Below are positions 50,826-58,565 of a stretch of 64,000 nucleotides of DNA, in pieces. The notes beneath the pieces were generated by a model, which was not told where the DNA came from, ran no database searches, and worked only from the letters and a program-made list of their open reading frames with translations. Both the position numbers and the translations under genes were made by a program. The DNA is taken from the NCBI GenBank assembly GCA_045636065.1, contig JAZTWW010000026.1:1-64000 (forward strand), in the 5' to 3' direction. The stretch comes from RGIG5050 sp045636065. Its GTDB lineage: Bacteria; Verrucomicrobiota; Kiritimatiellia; RFP12; UBA1067. The stretch's first letter is position 1, and each line of letters starts with the position of its first letter.

Positions 50826-52526
50826 ATGCGAATAACTTCGAGGCCGGTAAGAAGCACATTGCCCGTCAATCTTATAACAGACGGGAAATGTGCTCTTGTC
50901 GTTGGAGGTGGCCGCGTCGGTCTAAGGAAGACGCGCTCGCTTCTTTCCGCCAATCTTTCAGTCGTCCTCGTCTCTCCAACTGCACTCGACGAGTTCCATC
51001 ACTTGGTGCCAGACTCCCAAACAATGGTGCCAGACTCCCTTCCAATGGGGACAGTCCCCAAAATTTCGCCCCCTAAAACGGTGCCAGACTCCCATTTTAT
51101 GGTGCCAGACTCCCATTTTAGGGGGACTGTCCCCAGTTTCACATGGAGGGAGAAGGTGTATGATGGTGAGGTGTTGGAAGGGGGATGGCTTGCAATTTTC
51201 GCCTGTAGCGATGATAAAAATGTAAATATGCGTGTTCTCCATGATGCCAGAAAGGCGAAAATCCCCTGCTGCCTTGCCGACGGGAACTGGGCTCAGGGCG
51301 ATTTTACCATGCCTGCCATCCTGCGCGACGATGATATCGTCTTTTCCGTTTCCACCAACGGCCAGGATTGCCGGACATCAAGAGACATGCGCGATTCCAT
51401 AGCTGAATGGGTGAAATCGCGAAAATCCCCTAGATCAATCGCCGTTATTGGAATTTCCGGTTCTGAACTTGGAGACATCCATCTTACAGAAGGGCGTAAG
51501 CGCGAGCTCCATTCCCTCCTGTCTCAATTCAAGTGCGTAGAAGGGTGGCTTATATTAAATACATGTTCAAGGGTTGAACTTGTCGTGGCAGGGGCAATTT
51601 CCCCAGAACTCATATCCTCCCTTAAAAGTCTACTCAGCGCATTTATCTGTCCAGATAGATTATGCGACATTGTTTCCCGAACGGGTGATGAGGCGTTCAG
51701 GCATCTTTCTTTAGTAGTCTCGGGGCTTGATTCGCCTTTCCTCGGCGAATATGCGATTGCCGGGCAATTCAAGGACGCTATAGACGAGTCCAGTCGGGAA
51801 GGGGGGGTAGCCCCCTTCTTGGCCCAGATTGTCTCCCAGATCCAGCAGTGCGCCAAGGAAATTCGCCACAAAACTTCATATCTGCTCAATAATCCCTTGG
51901 AAATTCAAGATATAACCCTGAATTTCATATATAATTCACAATTCCTTAATCCTTCAGCAAAGATCGTAGTTTTGGGGACAGGCTCCGTTGGTGCGGCCGT
52001 TGCCAATCAGCTATCTTCAAGAAATCAAGCTTTTACATGGATTTTTCATAAGAATCGCCCGTCAAACAATAGCGGTTCCTTGGTCGACATCCAGCCGTGG
52101 GAATGTCTCAAAGCCGCCATTGAAGAATCGGATATTATCATTTCGGCACTATCCCTTGACCGCCCCATCATTTGGGGACAGTCCCCAGATCTTCCGTATT
52201 CGTCTCCTGAAAAACGGTGCCAGACTCCCAACGAATGGTGCCAGACTCCTATTTCCGGGGGACTGTCTCCAATTCCCGACTTCAAAAAACGGTGCCAGAC
52301 TCCCATTTCTGAGGGACTGTCCCCAGTTGGTGGCCGAAAAAAACTGATTCTAGATCTCGGACAGCCTGGCAATTTCCATATTGCAGATGATGCCAAGAAT
52401 GATATCGAACTCGTTACGCTTGGGATGCTCAAGGATATCAACAGGCTTAAGCGTCAAAATGAGGTTGTTGATAAGGTCCGTGAGATCGCGCTGGAGACCA
52501 TTTCCAAGCACCTCTTAAATGCTTAA
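50826..52526 (+). CDS. fused precorrin-2 dehydrogenase-like / glutamyl-tRNA reductase
   Basis: 566 residues. Residues about 10-190 are a Met8/CysG-type NAD-binding domain (CALVVGGGRVGLRKT; CCLADGNWAQGDFTMPAIL). Residues about 205 onward are glutamyl-tRNA reductase: catalytic Cys247 in LNTCSRVELVV, FLGEYAIAGQFK and the nucleotide-binding IVVLGTGSVGAAVANQL. It would supply glutamate-1-semialdehyde for tetrapyrroles and oxidise precorrin-2 for siroheme or cobalamin. Two blocks of GGTGCCAGACTCCC and GGGGACNGTCCCC repeats lie inside it and stay in frame: residues about 60-103 (M-V-P-D-S repeats) and about 450-500 (R-C-Q-T-P repeats). Neither domain normally has such inserts, so activity is uncertain. 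GC content is lower than its neighbours'. Confidence 0.82.
   Translation: MRITSRPVRSTLPVNLITDGKCALVVGGGRVGLRKTRSLLSANLSVVLVSPTALDEFHHLVPDSQTMVPDSLPMGTVPKISPPKTVPDSHFMVPDSHFRGTVPSFTWREKVYDGEVLEGGWLAIFACSDDKNVNMRVLHDARKAKIPCCLADGNWAQGDFTMPAILRDDDIVFSVSTNGQDCRTSRDMRDSIAEWVKSRKSPRSIAVIGISGSELGDIHLTEGRKRELHSLLSQFKCVEGWLILNTCSRVELVVAGAISPELISSLKSLLSAFICPDRLCDIVSRTGDEAFRHLSLVVSGLDSPFLGEYAIAGQFKDAIDESSREGGVAPFLAQIVSQIQQCAKEIRHKTSYLLNNPLEIQDITLNFIYNSQFLNPSAKIVVLGTGSVGAAVANQLSSRNQAFTWIFHKNRPSNNSGSLVDIQPWECLKAAIEESDIIISALSLDRPIIWGQSPDLPYSSPEKRCQTPNEWCQTPISGGLSPIPDFKKRCQTPISEGLSPVGGRKKLILDLGQPGNFHIADDAKNDIELVTLGMLKDINRLKRQNEVVDKVREIALETISKHLLNA
51005..51134 (+). repeat. in-gene repeat block 1 (GGTGCCAGACTCCC / GGGGACNGTCCCC)
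   Basis: Four copies of GGTGCCAGACTCCC (51005, 51026, 51080, 51101) and two palindromes GGGGACAGTCCCC (51047-51059) and GGGGACTGTCCCC (51122-51134). Order: two elements, palindrome, two elements, palindrome. Translated in the host frame as V-P-D-S units. Confidence 0.9.
52174..52324 (+). repeat. in-gene repeat block 2 (same elements, different frame)
   Basis: GGGGACAGTCCCC (52174-52186), GGTGCCAGACTCCC at 52216-52229 and 52291-52304, a variant ending CCT at 52237-52250, and decayed palindromes near 52258-52270 and 52313-52324. The host gene reads these as C-Q-T-P, a different frame from block 1. Confidence 0.88.
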
Positions 52527-52672
52527 GTTCATATTGACACGCATGTCGCATAATAGAGATTATGTATACTATCGCATTATCCAGAGATATTGCAGACGGC
52601 CCTTTACATTATGATGACCTGAAAATTGCCTCTGGATAATTGGATAGTTTACATAATATCCCTACAATTGGC

Positions 52673-52781
52673 TTAAGGCGATGTTTGCGGCTTGAATTAT
52701 TAAGGCGATGTTTGCGGCTTGAAGTATTAGAGCGAGGTTTGTGGCTTGAAGCAAATAAAAGCGAGATTTGCGGCAAAAAAA
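52673..52781. repeat. 27-bp tandem repeat, about four degenerate copies
   Basis: Units start at 52673, 52700, 52727 and about 52756, with consensus TTAAGGCGATGTTTGCGGCT plus TGAAGTA. The first two are nearly identical and the fourth is the most decayed. They fill the end of the AT-rich gap 52527-52796 between the reductase-fusion gene and the convergent secretin operon. No gene or spacer-like structure is seen there. Confidence 0.78.
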
Positions 52782-52796
52782 TGTAGGCGGCGAAAA

Positions 52797-54014
52797 TCAC
52801 TTGATTTTGATTTCAACAGGATAGAACCGGGCTGGGTTCTGGGCACGGCGCATAATCTTGTCTGCATAGGCATCTTTGTATGCGCGGCCATCCTTTGTCC
52901 TGTCAGTACGGGCGTTATAGCGCCTTAAAGCCATTTTCCAGCCATCGAAGAATCCCTTCGGCCTTTCACCTGCAGGCCTTCCGCTTGCGCCAAAGCCTTT
53001 CCTGGCGAGCCACTTGATTGCCGCACGGATATTCGCCTCGGGAGTCCCCTGGTTGCGCTTGGACGGTTTAGAAAGCCCTACGAGCTTCTTGGCGGGATCC
53101 CAGTCGCCGGGCACGTTTACCTGCATGGGATCCACGAGCCACGCAGCCCTGCTTTGAGGACCATTCCCGCCCGATTCCTCGATCATGTGTGACTTGACGA
53201 TCGCAGGCGTAAGGTCGGCCACCTTGGCCGCCTGAAGCTCCGTCCCGCCGATCCAGGCCGCCTTGTTGGCATTGAACGCAGTTACAAGCTTAACTATCAG
53301 CTCGTCGTGGACCTGGTATCTGTCGTCCTCGAATCCGCGGAAGATCGGAACCTTTAAAGTCTTTTCAACCGCCTCGCGGCTCTCGGGAAGCTTCTCACCC
53401 TGCGCAGCCGCCGTTCTCGCATACTCCGCACGGTAGTCGCGCTCCACACGCTTCACGGCCTTCATCTCGTCTTCAGAAAGGAATCGCCTGTCGACGAAAA
53501 GCTCGCCGAACTTGTCGAACTTGAGCTTGGAGGTTCCCGTATCGATCTCATAGCGGACGGCAGCCTCGGACGCGGGCTCCTCGGCATACCCTTCCTCGGC
53601 CAGCCTTTGCTTGTATATCTCGGCGCGGGCGTTAGCCTTTGCCACAATCTGCGCGGCCTCCATGAGATCCCTCACAAAAAGCGCCGTCTCCTCCTCGGTC
53701 ATGTTGAAATCGTAGTGCGAGGGGGCGTTTGTAATCGTGTTGCCGTTAAATAGCGGCGTCATCCTGAGGATTTTGATACCGCCTGAAAGGAGATTCAAAT
53801 CAAGGCTCGGGGCATCCTCCATGCCCATCGCCTTGGCAACATCCTTCCTTACGTTTTCAAGCGGCTGAAGCTCCTCCGCCGAAGGAGTGTTTCCGGCAAG
53901 GATGTCGGCTGCGATATCCGCGAGCTTAAGGAAATCCTCCTCGGACGAAAAGCTTCCGGCCGAAACCGCGATCGCCAGAACGAAGACCGCAAGTTTGGAG
54001 GACTTAAGTTTCAT
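52797..54014 (-). CDS. exported lytic-transglycosylase-like protein, last gene of the secretin operon
   Basis: 405 residues with a signal peptide (KLKSSKLAVFVLAIAVSAGSF). The N-terminal 250 residues are helical and unrecognised. The C-terminal ~140 residues resemble a lysozyme-like transglycosylase: IVKSHMIEESGGNG with the candidate catalytic Glu and Ser, then DPMQVNVPGDW in the position of the SLT G-L-M-Q motif, and NIRAAIKWLARKGFG near the end. It may open peptidoglycan for the envelope-spanning complex encoded upstream. Its ATG overlaps the previous stop by four bases. Confidence 0.75.
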   Translation of the reverse strand: MKLKSSKLAVFVLAIAVSAGSFSSEEDFLKLADIAADILAGNTPSAEELQPLENVRKDVAKAMGMEDAPSLDLNLLSGGIKILRMTPLFNGNTITNAPSHYDFNMTEEETALFVRDLMEAAQIVAKANARAEIYKQRLAEEGYAEEPASEAAVRYEIDTGTSKLKFDKFGELFVDRRFLSEDEMKAVKRVERDYRAEYARTAAAQGEKLPESREAVEKTLKVPIFRGFEDDRYQVHDELIVKLVTAFNANKAAWIGGTELQAAKVADLTPAIVKSHMIEESGGNGPQSRAAWLVDPMQVNVPGDWDPAKKLVGLSKPSKRNQGTPEANIRAAIKWLARKGFGASGRPAGERPKGFFDGWKMALRRYNARTDRTKDGRAYKDAYADKIMRRAQNPARFYPVEIKIK

Positions 54015-54982
54015 TTTTCCGCGCCTTCTTCCTTTGAAGATCCGCTTGTGCCGGTCATACCCGGCATATAGTCAGGGACAAATACAAGAAGATTGTTGAG
54101 ATAGAATTCGGCGTCGTCGCGCCGCCCTTCACGGACGGCCTTGTAGAGAAGCGGCTCAAGTTCGCGGATCGCCCTTTCGCGGACGGAATCGCTTGCCTTT
54201 CCAAGCCTCTCCTCGGCGATTCTGGCGACTTCCTCGAGAAGGATATCCTCCTTGCGGCGCGGCACGCTCACTGACGCCTGTGCGCGGGATTTGGCCCCTT
54301 CCGTGCCGCCATCCTCATCCTCCCCTTCCATCCCCGACTCGTTCTCAGCGATAAGATCTCCAACCGTCTTCTCGGGCCGTGTCTCCTCCTCGCGGAGGCG
54401 GAGGATATTCTGAAGCTCCGCATTCTCGCTTATGAGCCTATCAAGATCCTGCCGCTTGAGTTCAAGGAGCTTGATTTCGGCATTCCTGCGCTCCGTTTCG
54501 GCCTCGACGATAAGCCTAGCCTCCTCGGACTCCTGAAGTTTCGCCGCCTCCGCCCTTTCGTTGGCCGCAGCCTCCTCGGCTGCAAGACGCTGCGCCTCGG
54601 TCTTGGCCTCCTCGGCAAGACGCGCCTCTTCGGCGGCTTTCCTCTCGTCGCCCGCCCTTGCGCTTTCGGCATCAGCGATCTTCTTCTTTTCGGCAAGGTT
54701 GGCCTTTTCTATATTGGCCGTCTCCTTCGCAAGGGCCTTCGCCTCCCTGTCGGCCTTGGCGGCATCGGCCTTAGCCTTTGCCGCCTCAGCCTCCTTCTCG
54801 GCTTTCTTGGCCTGCGCCGCCGAGTCCTTCGCCTCGGCCTCGGCGATCTTTCGCTCGGCCTCCGCGCTCTGGAGGTTCATTTCGGCGATAACCCTCTCCT
54901 TCTCGGCCCGCTTCACGAAAGCGAAGCCGAGAACTCCAGCGATGACCGCCAGAAGGATGCCGATTGAAAGGAGGTTTCTCAT
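54011..54982 (-). CDS. membrane-anchored TolA-like coiled-coil protein
   Basis: 323 residues: an N-terminal transmembrane helix (LLSIGILLAVIAGVLGFAFV) and then about 190 residues of Ala/Lys/Glu coiled coil with strong resemblance in composition to TolA. A charged linker follows and a helical C-terminal segment (about 230-305, ILLEEVARIAEERLGKASDS ... EGRRDDAEFYLNNLLVFVP). Topology would place the coil in the periplasm, long enough to span much of it. It lies between the secretin and the transglycosylase-like gene with four-base overlaps on both sides, so it probably links the two. It could also act like a GspC-type connector. Confidence 0.72.
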   Translation of the reverse strand: MRNLLSIGILLAVIAGVLGFAFVKRAEKERVIAEMNLQSAEAERKIAEAEAKDSAAQAKKAEKEAEAAKAKADAAKADREAKALAKETANIEKANLAEKKKIADAESARAGDERKAAEEARLAEEAKTEAQRLAAEEAAANERAEAAKLQESEEARLIVEAETERRNAEIKLLELKRQDLDRLISENAELQNILRLREEETRPEKTVGDLIAENESGMEGEDEDGGTEGAKSRAQASVSVPRRKEDILLEEVARIAEERLGKASDSVRERAIRELEPLLYKAVREGRRDDAEFYLNNLLVFVPDYMPGMTGTSGSSKEEGAEK

Positions 54983-57888
54983 CTTTCAGAGTCCCTCAAA
55001 AGCTTCTGGTAAACTCCACCCTGCGGCACAGGTGCGGGAGTCTCTTCTGGAAGCGGCTCGCTCATCGGCTCGGGGATGGGGGCGGGCAGAGGCTCGGTCT
55101 CCCGGCTTTGCCTCTCAGCCTCGTCAAGCTGCGTCTGCGCCTCGGCAAGACGCTCGGCGCGGATCCTCTCTACGAAGCGCTTGAGTTCCTCCTGCTCGGC
55201 CTCGGACTCCTTCGTCTCCTTCTCGAGCTCCTCCTCGTGGAGCTTGAGCCAGTAGCTCTGCTCGTCCTCGGTCATGCTCCTGAGCTTCTCAAGGCGCTCG
55301 ATCTTGGCCTTCTCAATCGCCATTCTCGTCTTGCGCTCCTCGTCCTGGCGCTTCCACTCCTCTTCGAGCTTGCGAAGCTGCTCGCTCCTGGAGACGGGAT
55401 CGGCAAGAGGCGATGCACTCCAGGCATTGTCATCCCAGGACCTGACATCGCTCAGAGCCTTCTTGCGGCGCAGAGCCTCCGCCTGGGCAGACTCGCTGTC
55501 GTTGAGCACGTATGGAGTCATGAAGATGAGAAGCTCCTTGCGGGCGACGGTCTTTTCAGTGGATCCGAAGAGCCATTTGCCGATCCAGGGGATGTCCTTG
55601 AGAAGCGGAATGCCTGTTTCGGCTTCGCTCGTGTACGACTGGACAAGGCCGCCTAGAACGACCGTCTGCATGTTCTCGAGCGAAATGTCTGCGCTCATCT
55701 TTCGTGTCACCGTCGTATCGACCTTAACATCCGTAAGCTTGGAGTCGGACGCGCTTCCGCTCGTCTGGATCGTCTGCTGCTCGCCGAGCTGGGAATACTC
55801 CTCCTCGACCGTAAGCATGACCGTACCGTTGGGGTTGATCTTCGGGGTGACCGTTATCGTAATGCCGATCTGCTTCTGTTCGTAGTTAGGAACGGCCATC
55901 GACGTGTAGGACGTCGAAGACATCGTAAAGCCCGTCAGGATATAGTGCATGTCTGTCGCCTCGATCTTGGCCTCCTTGTTGTCGAGGGTCATCACGATCG
56001 GGCTGGCAAGGAACTTGGCGTGCGAATCGAACTTGGACGCCTGGATTACAGCCGCCAGGTTGAGGCGGTCGCTCTTGAGGAAATAGTTGAGCCCGGAACC
56101 GATAGGCGTCGCGGAGACAGCCTCGCTCGTACTCGTAACGGCCGAAGTGGCGTTGGAGACAGTCGACTCCACTGTGCCAAAAAGCTCGGAGAGTGTAGCT
56201 TTCCCGGTTCCTCCGCCGCCGCCGAGCATATATCCGGACGTTTCGCTGCCCCTGTTGAAGAAGGAGTTGTTCTTCCCCTTCTGCACCCAGTCGACGCCCG
56301 TCTTTATCTCGTCGCCGAGGCTCACCTCGATGATGCACGTTTCGATAAGGACCTGCGAAAGCTTCACGTCCATATCGACGATCACGTCCTTTATCGCCTT
56401 CATGTCGGCCTTGCGAGCCATCACGACGATGCCGTTGATGCGCTTGTCGGCGAGGATCTTGATGTTGTCCTTTGAAAGCTGCCCGAGCTGGTTGTTGGAG
56501 GAGGCCTTGGACTGGCTCTTGGACTGGTTGCCTGACGGCGGCGCCGGCGGCTGCTGTCCGCCACCAGGGCGCTGACCCGTAAGCGTGCCCGACCCCGTGC
56601 CGCGCTGCGTGTTCTGGTTCTGGTTGTTCTGCTGCGAGGAGTTGGACGAGTTGCCGATAAGGTCGTTGAGCATGGAGCTTACGTCCTCGGCTTCGGCGTA
56701 CTTGAGGCGTATCACCTCGACCTGCACCTCCGGCGAGGTCTCGACGTCCAAGGTCGAAATCACCTTGTCGAAGAAGTCCATGTTCGCCTTAGAGGTGATT
56801 ACGATAAGCTTGTTGCTGCGCTCGTCGTCGAGTATGAGGACCTTGCCCCTTATCATGCCCCTGTCGGCGTCGCTCACGCCTGCAACCATGTCGGCGTTCG
56901 GCGTCTCCTGCGGCTGCTGCTCGTCGGTCCTCGCGCCCGGCCTCTGCGAGCCGGACGAAAGAAGCCTCGACCCGGAAGAGGACTGCGTCCTCGTGGACGA
57001 CGTGAAGCCGGGCCCGCCCGACTGCTTCGTCCCCGACTCCTTGGACTGCGTCTCCTTCTGGCTTTCGGTGACTATCGCCTCAAGCGCCTGCTTGATGTTG
57101 GCCGCGGTCGAGTAGACGATCTGCCTAACGAAAACGTCCTCTGTGACGGGCGTCGCCACATCGAGCGTCTTGACGATCTCAAGCATCCTGTTGATGTTCT
57201 CCTGCGTGTCTGTAACGAGAATCGCGTTCGTGCGCTCGAACACCTGGAATAGCCCATTCGGATCCTTGAAGCCTTCAAGCGCCTTCTGCGCCTCTGTCGC
57301 AAGGACGTTCTTGAACGTTATGAGCTGGCTTACGACCTTGCCGTCCTCGGGAAGAAGCCCGTTCTGCTCGATGAGGATCGGAATGCCCTGCGTGCGCACG
57401 GTCTTCCTCGGAAGCGCCCTAAGAAACCTCGTGCCGCGCGGCTCGAGGACTACTCCGTTCATCGTCAAGAGGACGTTCAGTATCTCAAGCCTCTCCGTCT
57501 CGGTAAGCTCGTCGCCCGGAAGCGAGTGGAAGGTGATGTTGACCTTGGGGAGATCGGGTGCGGGGATCACGGTCTTGTGCGCGTGCTCGGCATACATCAT
57601 GAGGACCTGCGCGATGGGCGCATCCTCGATGTTCAGCTCCTTCTTCTCAAGCCCGGCATGGAAGCGCTCCATCGCCTCGTCGCCCTTCGCGGCGTCCGCA
57701 GCCTGGGCTGCGGCGGCACCGGCGGCTCCACGCGCGCCTGCGCGGCCCTGCGTCCTCGTCATCAAAGGCGAACGCCTCGGCGCGGCCGCCTGCTGCGCCG
57801 AAACCGTGCCCGTGGTGAACACGAGCGCCACGGCGATCGCAGGCGATCTCAATGCCTTCAAAAGACGTCCAGCAAATGCAAAACTCAT
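54979..57888 (-). CDS. secretin of a type II secretion / type IV pilus-like system (GspD/PilQ family)
   Basis: 969 residues with a signal peptide. An N0-like domain (about 70-150) and N1 to N3 modules follow, the third broken by a Ser/Gln/Gly-rich insert and a second such insert near 425-470. The secretin domain is about 525-795, with VLIETCIIEVSLGDEIKTGV, LGGLVQSYTSEAETGIPLLK and FMTPYVL. Residues 796-969 are a charged coiled coil ending in a Pro-rich stretch, not usual for secretins. It forms the outer-membrane channel. It overlaps its neighbours by four bases on each side. Confidence 0.9.
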   Translation of the reverse strand: MSFAFAGRLLKALRSPAIAVALVFTTGTVSAQQAAAPRRSPLMTRTQGRAGARGAAGAAAAQAADAAKGDEAMERFHAGLEKKELNIEDAPIAQVLMMYAEHAHKTVIPAPDLPKVNITFHSLPGDELTETERLEILNVLLTMNGVVLEPRGTRFLRALPRKTVRTQGIPILIEQNGLLPEDGKVVSQLITFKNVLATEAQKALEGFKDPNGLFQVFERTNAILVTDTQENINRMLEIVKTLDVATPVTEDVFVRQIVYSTAANIKQALEAIVTESQKETQSKESGTKQSGGPGFTSSTRTQSSSGSRLLSSGSQRPGARTDEQQPQETPNADMVAGVSDADRGMIRGKVLILDDERSNKLIVITSKANMDFFDKVISTLDVETSPEVQVEVIRLKYAEAEDVSSMLNDLIGNSSNSSQQNNQNQNTQRGTGSGTLTGQRPGGGQQPPAPPSGNQSKSQSKASSNNQLGQLSKDNIKILADKRINGIVVMARKADMKAIKDVIVDMDVKLSQVLIETCIIEVSLGDEIKTGVDWVQKGKNNSFFNRGSETSGYMLGGGGGTGKATLSELFGTVESTVSNATSAVTSTSEAVSATPIGSGLNYFLKSDRLNLAAVIQASKFDSHAKFLASPIVMTLDNKEAKIEATDMHYILTGFTMSSTSYTSMAVPNYEQKQIGITITVTPKINPNGTVMLTVEEEYSQLGEQQTIQTSGSASDSKLTDVKVDTTVTRKMSADISLENMQTVVLGGLVQSYTSEAETGIPLLKDIPWIGKWLFGSTEKTVARKELLIFMTPYVLNDSESAQAEALRRKKALSDVRSWDDNAWSASPLADPVSRSEQLRKLEEEWKRQDEERKTRMAIEKAKIERLEKLRSMTEDEQSYWLKLHEEELEKETKESEAEQEELKRFVERIRAERLAEAQTQLDEAERQSRETEPLPAPIPEPMSEPLPEETPAPVPQGGVYQKLLRDSER

Positions 57889-58565
57889 GTCGTCGCCTCC
57901 TTGGCGGGTTCCTCCGCCGCAGCTCCATCCCCGGTTGCCGTTCCGTTCACGGTGGCCTCTTGGGCCTCGCTGTCCTCTTCCTCCTCATCCTCCTCTTCGG
58001 CCTCCTCCTCCGCCTCGCCGCGCATGTACGCGCATCCGAGGCGGAAGGACGTCTTGAGAAGGCCCGTGTAGCTTACTGACTTCTGCACGGGGTTTATGGT
58101 AATATCCCTTATGTCGAACATCGCGTTCTCGGCTGTCTCGAGCGAGCACAGGAACCGCACAAGGCTCTTTAGGCTCGACTCCCATCCGCGCGCATCAAGC
58201 TGGAGTTCGTAGACGTCGCCCTTGCGCTCCTCGGCGCCCTTGTCGTGGTTGGGCGTGGAGACGTTGTTCGCCGCCGCGAGCGCATCGACGCGCTGCCACC
58301 ACCAGGTGTCGACGTCCTGCCCCTCAGGGAAGGTCGGCATCTTCGAGCTTTCGTTTTCCAGCTGCTCGCGCCAGTAGTCGGTCCTAGAGATGAGCTTCGT
58401 CTCGCGCTCGGCGCGCTTCTTCTGCGTTTCGTACGTCTTGCGGCTCGACTCCAGCCTCTGACGCTGCGAGCCCGTCCACATGAGAGCGAGCCCCACATAG
58501 AGCGCCACCACGAGAAGGACTGCAAGTATCGCCCTTTCGCGCATCGAACGTGCACGGGCCATCAC
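57885..58565 (-). CDS. GspM/PilO-like inner-membrane protein
   Basis: 226 residues: a short basic N-terminus, one transmembrane helix (AILAVLLVVALYVGLALMW), a coiled coil (about 35-70) and a periplasmic ferredoxin-like region (about 75-190; YELQLDARGWESSLKSLVRF). The C-terminal 40 residues are very acidic and Ala-rich. This is the architecture and gene position of PilO or GspM, which together with the product of the preceding gene form the inner-membrane platform. Sequence identity to either is too low for a firm choice. Confidence 0.72.
   Translation of the reverse strand: MMARARSMRERAILAVLLVVALYVGLALMWTGSQRQRLESSRKTYETQKKRAERETKLISRTDYWREQLENESSKMPTFPEGQDVDTWWWQRVDALAAANNVSTPNHDKGAEERKGDVYELQLDARGWESSLKSLVRFLCSLETAENAMFDIRDITINPVQKSVSYTGLLKTSFRLGCAYMRGEAEEEAEEEDEEEEDSEAQEATVNGTATGDGAAAEEPAKEATT

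Noticed and set aside
52673..52781. Possible CRISPR array
   Set aside because: The 27-bp units are directly adjacent with no unique spacers, and no cas gene is in the window.
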